Of a stretch of DNA of 64,000 bases, positions 53,450 through 60,688 are shown one piece after another. The stretch spans positions 35,817-99,816 of the forward strand of contig CAJTTN010000007.1 in the NCBI GenBank assembly GCA_910579215.1, read 5' to 3'. Position numbers and translations under genes: made by a program. Below the pieces are notes generated by a model. That model made no database searches, was not told the origin of the DNA, and saw only the letters and a list, made by a program, of their open reading frames with translations. Position 1 is the first letter of the stretch. Every line of letters begins with the position of its first letter. Source of the stretch: an uncultured Anaeroplasmataceae bacterium (GTDB lineage: Bacteria; Bacillota_I; Bacilli_A; Acholeplasmatales; Anaeroplasmataceae).

Positions 53450-54241
53450 TTATTTTTTTATTTCATAGCCCCATGCTTCAAACTGAGTTAAAGCAGGAAA
53501 CTCAGAAACATCCTTTGCCTTAATAAGCTTTCTTAATACAACAGAACAAACCTTTTTCTGTTCAAATCGGATAGCTTGCCTTACTGAGGTTTTTTCCAAT
53601 TTCATTTCCAAAGTTGATCCATCTGAAAATGCCAATTCTGCAGAGGTCCAATAGCTATCATGAGGAAAATCAGCTCTTAACGTTAAAACGATCTCATCCA
53701 ATAAAACCTCTCGACCAAAATCCAATTTAAATTCTGCATTAGGATTTCTATTAATTCCCCAGCTCTGATAAGGAAAGCAGCCATGAGATTCGTTATAAAA
53801 TAATCCATCAATCGCATTTCTGCTCGCAAACACACATTCATTTCTAGTTTCAACATTTGCTGAAGAATGTGGATAAAAGGTTTCATTTTCATGTTGATCA
53901 TAAGGATTCAAAGCTAAATTCCTTCTCACATAAATTTCTTCCTCACTAGCTTCTGTTACAGTAATAATATGACAATCCCCATAAAATGATTTTGGGGAAT
54001 AGTTCAATCTTTGCTGAATAGGTGGAATGTGATAAATAAGTGTAGTTCCTGGAACAAATACTATTGACTCCATCATCGTATCCTCAAGACGAATCTTATA
54101 ATACCCACCTTTTTTGTCACAATCTACAATCATCCAATCTCCATCCTGATAAGGAAAATTATAAATACAGCAAGCGTTTTCTTGCGCTTCACCAATAAAA
54201 AGCTCATTTCCTTTTTGGTTAATAATTTTTATTTTTAACAT
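53450..54241 (-). CDS. Cytoplasmic discoidin-like (F5/8-type C fold) protein, unknown role
   Basis: 263 residues without signal peptide. The N-terminal 100 residues are beta-rich. Residues about 120-260 look like a galactose-binding/discoidin sandwich (NAIDGLFYNESHG; AEFKLDFGREVLLDEIVLTLR; FPALTQFEAWGYEI). No catalytic motif is seen. It is the first gene of the GAG operon, 15 nt before GH88. It may bind imported unsaturated oligosaccharides or be an uncharacterised enzyme; both are guesses. Confidence 0.7.
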   Translation of the reverse strand: MLKIKIINQKGNELFIGEAQENACCIYNFPYQDGDWMIVDCDKKGGYYKIRLEDTMMESIVFVPGTTLIYHIPPIQQRLNYSPKSFYGDCHIITVTEASEEEIYVRRNLALNPYDQHENETFYPHSSANVETRNECVFASRNAIDGLFYNESHGCFPYQSWGINRNPNAEFKLDFGREVLLDEIVLTLRADFPHDSYWTSAELAFSDGSTLEMKLEKTSVRQAIRFEQKKVCSVVLRKLIKAKDVSEFPALTQFEAWGYEIKK

Positions 54242-54260
54242 TTTGTACCCTCTTCCTCTT

Positions 54261-54274
54261 AGAAAGCGTTTTCT
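54261..54274 (-). promoter_or_regulatory. cre-like / LacI-type operator in the GAG operon leader
   Basis: AGAAAGCGTTTTCT matches 9 of 11 defined positions of the CcpA consensus TGWAANCGNTNWCA and is nearly palindromic. It lies about 20-33 nt downstream of the predicted start site, a position suited to catabolite repression by road-block. Confidence 0.6.
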
Positions 54275-54299
54275 CGAATATGCAACTTAATACAATGAC

Positions 54300-54363
54300 A
54301 TTATAACATCATTTTTGGAGTAAATCAACCATTAATTTCATTTTTTATGAAATTTACTCCAAA
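54300..54363 (-). promoter_or_regulatory. Promoter and inverted-repeat operator of the GAG operon
   Basis: Minus strand TTGATT (54323-54328), 17 nt, TATAAT (54300-54305). A perfect 12-bp inverted repeat, TTTGGAGTAAAT (54314-54325) and ATTTACTCCAAA (54352-54363), has one arm over the -35/spacer and the other 38 bp upstream. A second palindrome ATTTCAT-N5-ATGAAAT (54335-54353) lies between. This suggests control by a dimeric regulator, perhaps the RpiR protein. Confidence 0.72.
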
Positions 54364-54370
54364 TTTTGGT

Positions 54371-54416
54371 AAAAAGAAAAATCGTAAGTAGGAATCCTCT
54401 CCTTTACTTACGATTT
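54371..54416 (-). terminator. Terminator after nahK
   Basis: Perfect 12-bp stem AAATCGTAAGTA/TACTTACGATTT with a 14-nt loop; the minus strand continues TTTTCTTTTT. It isolates the nahK unit from the GAG promoter just downstream. Confidence 0.88.
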
Positions 54417-54420
54417 ATAC

Positions 54421-55500
54421 TTACTTTGTTTCCTCTTGAATTCTTTTTACTAAGCACTTTAGCTCATCTAAAACCTCATAAATTTCTAAGGCCAGCTTGA
54501 ATTGTGTACGACACCGTATTAAATTATGCTCTTTATACTTTGTTGCAAAATATACATCTCCCATTAAATAGTCAGTTAAAAAACGAATTCCACATTCCAT
54601 TGTTAATAAATAGGCACTATATGGCAAAAGCTCTACTTCCTTTGGAGTGATTGAGTCAGCTACTGCAGTATAATATCCTCTTGTATATGCCTCAAATAAA
54701 GAACGATCAAAATGAACCAGCTCTAAATTCTTTTCATCCTCTGCCGCAGTTGAAGCCCCAAAGCGAATAGAATCTCCAAAATCATATAGCATAGATCCTG
54801 GCATAATGGTATCTAAATCGATAACAGCACGAGCCTTTAAGGTGTCAGCATCCATTAAAATATTATTAAGCTTTGTATCGTTATGGGTGACACGAAGAGG
54901 TATGCTACCATCCTGCAAGCCCTCAACCACAAGATTTAACGTATCCTTGCGCTCCAATACAAACTGTATTTCTTTTTCACATTCTTTAGCTCTACTAACA
55001 ACATCCTTGCTTAAAGCCTCTAAGAAATTCCTTACTCTTATGGGAGTATTATGAAAATTAGGAATAGTTTCTGTTAATACAGAAGCGTCAAATTCTTTTA
55101 AATAATTTTGAAACTCTCCAAATGCATATCCTGAATTACAAAATACCTGAGGATCTGTAGCCTTTTGAAAAGTAACCGTATTTTCTATAAAATCATAAAT
55201 ACGATAACAGGAATTATCTTCTAGCTTTAAGAAGGGTTCATTTCGTTTTGTAAATACTACATGTAATGTTTCAATTCCTTTAGATTCTAAATGCTTTGTA
55301 ACATAGCATATATTTTTCATTAAAGAATCTGGATCAGAAAATACATGCGTATTCATGACCTGTAAAATGTATCGTTTTGTTGAAGTAGTAACTAAAAAGG
55401 TTTGATTAATGTGCCCCTCTCCATATGGACATATCTCTTGTATGGTCCCTTCTAAGGAAAAGGCATCTAAAACATTTTTATAAGCCTTCATATAATCCAT
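54421..55500 (-). CDS. nahK: N-acetylhexosamine 1-kinase-like (NahK, APH fold)
   Basis: About 359 residues with an aminoglycoside-phosphotransferase fold: GEGHINQTFLV nucleotide loop, the catalytic VTHNDTKLNNILMD (about 207-220), the metal motif AVIDLDTIMPG, YDFGDSIRFGASTA. This closely resembles bifidobacterial NahK, which phosphorylates GlcNAc/GalNAc at C1. The product GlcNAc-1-P could be used by the neighbouring nucleotidyltransferase (UDP-GlcNAc salvage). I placed the start at ATG 55498-55500 (GGAGG upstream); a GTG just before it is possible. It overlaps the nucleotidyltransferase gene by about 23 nt. Confidence 0.82.
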   Translation of the reverse strand: MDYMKAYKNVLDAFSLEGTIQEICPYGEGHINQTFLVTTSTKRYILQVMNTHVFSDPDSLMKNICYVTKHLESKGIETLHVVFTKRNEPFLKLEDNSCYRIYDFIENTVTFQKATDPQVFCNSGYAFGEFQNYLKEFDASVLTETIPNFHNTPIRVRNFLEALSKDVVSRAKECEKEIQFVLERKDTLNLVVEGLQDGSIPLRVTHNDTKLNNILMDADTLKARAVIDLDTIMPGSMLYDFGDSIRFGASTAAEDEKNLELVHFDRSLFEAYTRGYYTAVADSITPKEVELLPYSAYLLTMECGIRFLTDYLMGDVYFATKYKEHNLIRCRTQFKLALEIYEVLDELKCLVKRIQEETK

Positions 55501-56332
55501 CACGAATATACCCTCCAATAGCTTCTTTAATTTCTGCTAAGTCCTCACGATAGGTTATTCCAAACCATTTATCTTGATTTTCAAAAACCTTTACTGTAGC
55601 ATGTCCATCCTCTACAGCCTTTGAAATAACTAATGGAATATAAAATTCATCCTTCTGTAAATTTGCCGTAGCCAAGAAATGGGCATAATCCCTTTCTATA
55701 TGCTCAAAGATATCCTGTGTAAGTCCCCACAAATTCATAGAAACTGGGGTGGCTTTTGCAAACGTACCCTTTTGACCATTTTGATCATAGCTACAATCAG
55801 AGGATATTTTTGTATATTCTGTAACTTTTTTTAGCTTGCCATTTTCTAGTTCACATACACCTCTAGAAACAGTCCCATTCTTACTTAGCGTGTTTGCAAG
55901 CAAATATGCTGTCATTGCATATTCTCCTCTTTTAGCCTGAGATAAATGTTTTCCAATTTCAACAAATGCATTTTGTCCATAATAATCATCTGCATTTATA
56001 ATCGCAAAAGGCTCTTTAACTATAGTTCTGCAACAATAAATCGCATGTCCCGTTCCAAAAGGCTTTGTTCTACCCGCTGGAAGATCATCCATTGTTTGAT
56101 AAACATAATCTACAGGAATAGTTTTTGATATTCTATCCCCAATTAGACGCTTAAAATCCTCTGCCATATCTTCGCGAATGATAAAAATTACCTTTCCAAA
56201 TCCTGCCTTTTTAGCATCATACACAGAAAAATCCAGAATTCCTTTGCCATCCTCTGTAATAGGCTCTGCCTGTTTTAAGCCACCAAACCTACTTCCCATT
56301 CCTGCTGCCATAACAACTAAAGTTGGTTTCAT
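55478..56332 (-). CDS. Sugar-1-phosphate nucleotidyltransferase
   Basis: A 284-residue GT-A-like NTP transferase: MAAGMGSRFGGLKQ (nucleotide loop, 8-21), GTGHAIYCC, the metal site INADDYYG and SMNLWGL. It is coupled to nahK, so the likely reaction is UTP plus GlcNAc-1-P (or GalNAc-1-P) giving UDP-sugar. The N-terminus resembles GlmU/GalU-type enzymes but lacks the left-handed helix acetyltransferase of GlmU. Preceded by an extended -10 (TGCTATAAT, near 56373) and an AAAGGAG SD. Confidence 0.82.
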   Translation of the reverse strand: MKPTLVVMAAGMGSRFGGLKQAEPITEDGKGILDFSVYDAKKAGFGKVIFIIREDMAEDFKRLIGDRISKTIPVDYVYQTMDDLPAGRTKPFGTGHAIYCCRTIVKEPFAIINADDYYGQNAFVEIGKHLSQAKRGEYAMTAYLLANTLSKNGTVSRGVCELENGKLKKVTEYTKISSDCSYDQNGQKGTFAKATPVSMNLWGLTQDIFEHIERDYAHFLATANLQKDEFYIPLVISKAVEDGHATVKVFENQDKWFGITYREDLAEIKEAIGGYIRDGLYEGL

Positions 56333-56372
56333 AAATATTCAAACTCCTTTAAAATATTCTTCTTTTCTTTTT

Positions 56373-56380
56373 AATTATAG
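56373..56380 (-). promoter_or_regulatory. Extended -10 promoter of the nucleotidyltransferase-nahK unit
   Basis: Minus strand TGCTATAAT (TATAAT at 56373-56378). No good -35. A 10-bp palindrome lies about 60 bp upstream at 56435-56456. Confidence 0.5.
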
Positions 56381-56434
56381 CAAATAAAACGAAAAAGAAA
56401 ATAGATTTTTTTACAAAAAAAATTCATAAAAAAT

Positions 56435-56456
56435 TCTTGTTTATTTATAAACAAGA
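56435..56456. repeat. Perfect AT-rich inverted repeat (second terminator or operator)
   Basis: TCTTGTTTAT-TT-ATAAACAAGA, 10-bp arms. On the minus strand it is followed by ATTTTTTATG, so it may be a back-up terminator after yebC; its place about 60 bp upstream of a promoter also fits an operator. Confidence 0.5.
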
Positions 56457-56499
56457 GAAGAAAAAACATTTATTAATAAGTATTTTTTGTAACAAAAAA

Positions 56500-56526
56500 T
56501 AAAAAAGATCTAGTTTCCTAGACCTA
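56500..56526 (-). terminator. Terminator after yebC
   Basis: AGGTCTAG-GAAA-CTAGATCT 8-bp stem with one G-T pair, followed on the minus strand by TTTTTT. Confidence 0.85.
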
Positions 56527-56531
56527 TATTT

Positions 56532-57260
56532 TTATTCCTCATCTAAAGAGATATTAGCATTATGATAAACGTCTTGAACGTCATCTAATTCAGAAAGTAA
56601 ATCTAATAGCCTTCTAAATTTTGCTTCATGATCCTCATCTAAATCTACATAATTTGATGGCACTAAAGTTACAGATGCCTCTTCAAATTCTAACTCAGAA
56701 TTTGCTGCCTCTAAGGCAGTTTTTACTGCTTCAAAATCTTTTGGATCCGCTAAAATTAAAGTGTTACCATCTTCATCTGTCTTGATTTCCTCACAGTCTG
56801 CATCTGCCATCATTAAAGCCTCCATAGCTTCATCCTCTGACATTCCAGCAAATAAAAATTTTGCCTTACGACTAAATAAATATCCTACAGAGGTTCCTAT
56901 TTGACCTCCTGTTTTATTAAAAGCAGTACGAACATCTGTAAATGTACGATTATCGTTATCTGTAGTACATTCAACAATCATTGCTACATTACCAGGACCA
57001 TAGCCTTCATATGATTTTTCTTTAGAAGCACCAGATGCTACTCCTGCAGCCTTTGCGATTGCACGCTTAATGACATCGGCTGGACATTGATCCTTTTTTG
57101 CACGCTCTATTGCTCTTTTTAAGCTTTGATTCATTTCAGGATCAGGAACACCAGATTTGGCTGCCAAAAAAATTTCCTTTCCCCATTTTGCATATTTTGC
57201 AGACTTCATTGCTGCAGTTTTTGCCATAGATGCTGCACGAACCTCATGCGCTCTTCCCAT
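56532..57260 (-). CDS. YebC/PmpR/TACO1-family protein
   Basis: About 242 residues. Start MGRAHEVRAASMAKTAAMKSAKYAKWGKEI is summarised by the motif MGRAHEVR...KYAKWGKEI; DQCPADVIKRAIAKA and GYGPGNVAMIVECTTDN follow. The family includes transcription factors and, more recently, ribosome-associated factors that assist translation of proline-rich stretches. The start is ATG 57258-57260; a GTG 9 nt upstream sits too near AAAGG. It is the MGRAHEVR subtype seen in several low-GC lineages. Monocistronic. Confidence 0.92.
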   Translation of the reverse strand: MGRAHEVRAASMAKTAAMKSAKYAKWGKEIFLAAKSGVPDPEMNQSLKRAIERAKKDQCPADVIKRAIAKAAGVASGASKEKSYEGYGPGNVAMIVECTTDNDNRTFTDVRTAFNKTGGQIGTSVGYLFSRKAKFLFAGMSEDEAMEALMMADADCEEIKTDEDGNTLILADPKDFEAVKTALEAANSELEFEEASVTLVPSNYVDLDEDHEAKFRRLLDLLSELDDVQDVYHNANISLDEE

Positions 57261-57736
57261 ATTAAACACAACCTTTCAGATTTTTACTTTTCAATTATAC
57301 AACAAATCCTGCTTCTTTTCAATATTTTTACTTATTTTTTCACTGTAGTAGCCAATGGAAAAACAAGACAATTCCTATTGCAAAATACTTTTATCTTTTG
57401 AGAAAGAATATTTTTTATTTATAAACAAAGTATGATTTCATAGACTTAGATTATGTACTTTATTAAAAAAAGAAAGTAAAAAATCATTTGTCATAGAACT
57501 TTTTCTGTGGGCAAACAAATGGCGCACTTCTTCGTTTTTGAGTATAGTGCGCCATAATTTTAAGTTTAAACAACAAATTGAAATTTACTACTATAAAGCT
57601 GATATACCCAAAATGTGCGTATATAGACCCAATGGTATCCCCTCGCTCGTCTAAAAGGCTAACAAGGGACGAATTACACAATAAAACATATAATACACTT
57701 GTTTTTCATTTAAAATAATTTCATTACATAAAGATA
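57261..57736. other. 475-bp intergenic region with a GC-rich inverted repeat and possible tiny gene
   Basis: The region between the GGDEF-EAL gene and yebC is unusually long. It holds a perfect 10-bp inverted repeat ATGGCGCACT/AGTGCGCCAT (57519-57528, 57546-57555) and, on the minus strand, further pairs (CCCTTG/CGAGGG and ATATAC/GTATAT at about 57600-57660). A minus-strand frame 57484-57681 could encode 65 aa, or 23 aa from the ATG inside the right arm (MAHYTQKRRSAPFVCPQKKF...). The repeat would sequester that start codon. No known RNA family (SRP, tmRNA, RNase P, 6S) is recognisable. Confidence 0.4.
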
Positions 57737-59089
57737 TTAAACATCTAATTTGCAATCTAGTTGATTTTGCCAAGAAGAACCTTCAATATATTTTTTAAGG
57801 GCTTCAGCATCTAATGGTCTTGTAAAATAAAAGCCTGAGCCTAGTGTAACCTTTTGATCTAAAACATACTGCAGCAATTCCTTTGTTTCTATACCCTCAC
57901 ACACTAATCTCTTTTTATTCTTTTTACAATAATCTATCAATAATTCAAGCAATTTTTCCTGTGAAAAATTATTTGTAATGTCCTTCAAAAAGGATCTTCC
58001 CAATTTAATAACGTCAATTGGTGCGTTTTGTACAGCTAATATAGATTGCTGATCTAGAGGGAAGCTATCCACCGCAATAAGAAAGCCAAATGCCTTTAAG
58101 CGTGTTAAATTTGCTTCAACAACCTTCATTTTATCATAAACCATACAATCTGTAATTTCTAGCATTATTCTTTCTGGTCGAACAGAAAGCTCCTTTGCAA
58201 TATCAATTAAACGTCTTGCCAAATTTGGATTTAAAAGTTGCTTCAAGCTCAAGTTCAAAGAAAAAACTAAATTTAGTTTGGGATAAAGATGCTGCATTTC
58301 CTGCTGAAAACGTATCATTTGGTCAATACCCCATTCTCCAACCCAATGAATATCTCCTGTTTGTTCCATGAGCTGAATAAAATCTTGCGGTGGCAAAATA
58401 CCCTTTGTAGGGTGATTCCAACGCATTAAGGCTTCTGCCCCGTAGATAGTATGATTAACCAAATCCAGTATGGGATGATAATATAATACGAACTCCTTGC
58501 GTTGGATTGCTGTTCTAATTTCCTCATAATACATCTTATTGTCTCTTTCATCATCTGATAAGGTAGCATAATAGCTTGTAACCTTATCTCCTCCACTACG
58601 TTTAGAAACAAAGGAGGCCAAATCTAAATTATCAATCAAGGACTTAACTGAACTACCAGATTGTGGATAGGTACAAACACCAATGGAAGTCGTAATGTGA
58701 ATGTCCTTAATATTTGCATTTTCAAAAGGGATGTGTGTACTTTCTAGAAGCCTTTTACACAATTTTTCAATCTTGCTTTGTGTTCCCTCATTAGGAATAA
58801 AAATAAGAATCCCATCCTCACGAATTTGACTTATACTAGCATTCTCAGGAAGTAGATCAACCACTCTTTTTGCAGTTTCCTTCATCATATCTAGATATAA
58901 ATTTTCTCCATGTAGCTCTACCAAATTGTGAAATGCATCTATATCAATCAATATTAAAGTAGCTGTTCCAAAATTTCCAACTTTTTTAATATATCTATGA
59001 ATTTGTTTCAAAATCTGTGCCTTTGGAACTGCGCGCTCATGAATTATATTGTTTTTTTCTTTAAAATACTTTTTTAATCTAGAAAACAT
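57737..59089 (-). CDS. GGDEF-EAL protein with degenerate motifs (probable inactive c-di-GMP receptor)
   Basis: 450 soluble residues: GGDEF-like domain (about 30-180), then EAL (about 195-440). The GGDEF signature is replaced by IREDGILIF, so no cyclase activity is expected. In the EAL domain the AEALMRW motif, an Asn in SLNLS and a Glu in LEITD are kept. The metal-binding DDFG is DSFP and the IKIDRSF Asp is Gly (IKLGRSF), so phosphodiesterase activity is doubtful. It has a consensus promoter of its own (59129-59157). It may sense c-di-GMP or act by protein contact. Confidence 0.85.
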   Translation of the reverse strand: MFSRLKKYFKEKNNIIHERAVPKAQILKQIHRYIKKVGNFGTATLILIDIDAFHNLVELHGENLYLDMMKETAKRVVDLLPENASISQIREDGILIFIPNEGTQSKIEKLCKRLLESTHIPFENANIKDIHITTSIGVCTYPQSGSSVKSLIDNLDLASFVSKRSGGDKVTSYYATLSDDERDNKMYYEEIRTAIQRKEFVLYYHPILDLVNHTIYGAEALMRWNHPTKGILPPQDFIQLMEQTGDIHWVGEWGIDQMIRFQQEMQHLYPKLNLVFSLNLSLKQLLNPNLARRLIDIAKELSVRPERIMLEITDCMVYDKMKVVEANLTRLKAFGFLIAVDSFPLDQQSILAVQNAPIDVIKLGRSFLKDITNNFSQEKLLELLIDYCKKNKKRLVCEGIETKELLQYVLDQKVTLGSGFYFTRPLDAEALKKYIEGSSWQNQLDCKLDV

Positions 59090-59128
59090 ATATACACCTT
59101 CACAAAAAACTAATTATCCATCAATTTA

Positions 59129-59157
59129 AGTATATACTTTATTTTCAATTTAGTCAA
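59129..59157 (-). promoter_or_regulatory. Promoter of the GGDEF-EAL gene
   Basis: Minus strand TTGACT (59152-59157), 17 nt, TATACT (59129-59134). Confidence 0.7.
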
Positions 59158-59212
59158 CAAAATTACAAGTTTTAGCAATATATATTAAATTTTAACAATA
59201 AATTTTCAAACA

Positions 59213-59243
59213 CAAAAAAAGCCTTACTTATAAGAGTAAAGCT
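59213..59243 (-). terminator. Terminator after the 59254-59682 gene
   Basis: AGCTTTACT/AGTAAGGCT 9-bp stem with one G-T pair and a 6-nt loop (59220-59228, 59235-59243), then seven T's on the minus strand. Confidence 0.85.
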
Positions 59244-59253
59244 AGAATTTTTT

Positions 59254-59682
59254 TTAATAATATTCATTAATATCAACATTTGGAAACAAGGAATACAAGG
59301 ATAGAAACTCCTCCTTATCCAGTAAATTAAATTCTTCTCGTTTAGAGGTAGAAGTCTTGTAATAAAAATTACATAAATAATAGGTTTCTTTTTTAGTACG
59401 AATGATAAATTGAGCTTTAGGAACTGCTTTCATATGAGAGTATGTAGGCATTACCTTTATTTTTGTTATCCTTTGATAAAACTCCTCCTTATAATCCTCT
59501 CTTAAAGTATATACATGAATCGTATCATATCCCACTTCTACAGATATTTCTTCTATATCTTCATAGCTGATTCCCATAAATGTTTTAATACTTCTTGGAA
59601 AATATAAAAAGCCTAAAGCGATAGAAATCATAATTACTAGCGCCAATATAGAGCCAAACATAAGCATAATTTTTTTCTTCAA
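59254..59682 (-). CDS. Unknown membrane-anchored exported protein, 142 aa
   Basis: An N-terminal hydrophobic helix (about 5-27) acts as signal anchor. The remaining 110 residues are a polar, Tyr-rich domain outside the membrane (VEVGYDTIHVY; FIIRTKKETYYLCNFYYK). No family recognised. It has an extended -10 (TGCTATAAT near 59707), an SD GGGAGGGG and its own terminator. Confidence 0.7.
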   Translation of the reverse strand: MKKKIMLMFGSILALVIMISIALGFLYFPRSIKTFMGISYEDIEEISVEVGYDTIHVYTLREDYKEEFYQRITKIKVMPTYSHMKAVPKAQFIIRTKKETYYLCNFYYKTSTSKREEFNLLDKEEFLSLYSLFPNVDINEYY

Positions 59683-59769
59683 ACCAATCCCCTCCCTCTA
59701 TGTTTAATTATAGCATTTTTCTTTAAAAATACAATCAAATCTCAAAGCTATTAAACGAAATATTTATAC

Positions 59770-59796
59770 AAAAACCAGCACGAAAATGTGCTGGTT
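59770..59796 (-). terminator. Terminator after yitT
   Basis: AACCAGCAC/GTGCTGGTT perfect 9-bp stem with a 6-nt loop (59773-59781, 59788-59796), then TTTTTG on the minus strand. Confidence 0.9.
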
Positions 59797-59805
59797 GACA
59801 ACTTT

Positions 59806-60687
59806 CTAAACAATAGTATGCTTAAAAAATTTCCCAAAAATTTTCTTGATAGGTGAAACAGTCATAAAAGCATTAGGATCTGTTGTCTTTACAATTTCTG
59901 CTGCCTTTTGAAGCTCATAAGAAGAAATAATCATAAAGACATCAAATTTTTCTTCTTGTGTATATGCTCCGCGAACTGTAGAAATCGTACACCCTCTTTG
60001 AATTCCTTCTAATAAAGCTGCAGCGATTGCTTCAGAATGCTGAGAAATAACATCAACTCTCAAATAATTATATGCTGTATGTATCTTATCTACAACCAAA
60101 TTAGAAATTATGATAAAAATGAAAGTATATAATGTTATATCCCAAGATTTTTCAATAATTCCACCAGCTATAATTGCTAAAATTATGTTTACAATACTAG
60201 AAAACATACCGATAGAAATATTTTTCTTTAAGGCGAGTGCTTGTCCAATAATATCCATGCCTCCTGTAGATGTCCCATATCTAAGAGCTAATCCGATAGA
60301 GCTTCCACAAAGCAAGCCACCAATTACGCCTAAAAAGAAGCGATCGGATGGATCTATTCCAAAGTCAACCTTAATCCAATCCCAACCCATAGTCCAAAAG
60401 GTTTGTACTAAAATAGATAAAACAGAATAAAATACAAATCTTTTAGAAACGCTTTTCCAACCATAAATACATAAAGGAATATTGAATATTAGTATAAATA
60501 CTCCAATAGGAATTGTAATATTTCCTAGGGCAAAGGCACGATTTAAAATTTGTCCCACCGCTGTGATTCCTATAGCAATCAAATTTGCTGGCTCAAGAAA
60601 CCATATTACAGATAATGAATATAGCGTTGAGGTAAAAATAACAACGGCTACACGAAATAAATCATCCAAATACTGCTCTTTATTCAT
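59806..60687 (-). CDS. YitT-family membrane protein
   Basis: 293 residues: five membrane helices (about 12-190, with GIGLALRYGTSTGGMDIIGQ typical of YitT) followed by a cytoplasmic DUF2179 domain (about 210-285, GCTISTVRGAYTQEEKFDVFMIIS). The function of the family is not settled. It begins one nt after the metG stop, so it is co-transcribed with metG. Confidence 0.9.
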   Translation of the reverse strand: MNKEQYLDDLFRVAVVIFTSTLYSLSVIWFLEPANLIAIGITAVGQILNRAFALGNITIPIGVFILIFNIPLCIYGWKSVSKRFVFYSVLSILVQTFWTMGWDWIKVDFGIDPSDRFFLGVIGGLLCGSSIGLALRYGTSTGGMDIIGQALALKKNISIGMFSSIVNIILAIIAGGIIEKSWDITLYTFIFIIISNLVVDKIHTAYNYLRVDVISQHSEAIAAALLEGIQRGCTISTVRGAYTQEEKFDVFMIISSYELQKAAEIVKTTDPNAFMTVSPIKKIFGKFFKHTIV

Positions 60688-60688
60688 G

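Noticed and set aside
60447..60462. cre-like AGAAACGCTTTTCC in yitT
   Set aside because: Lies inside conserved coding sequence with no promoter nearby; likely chance.
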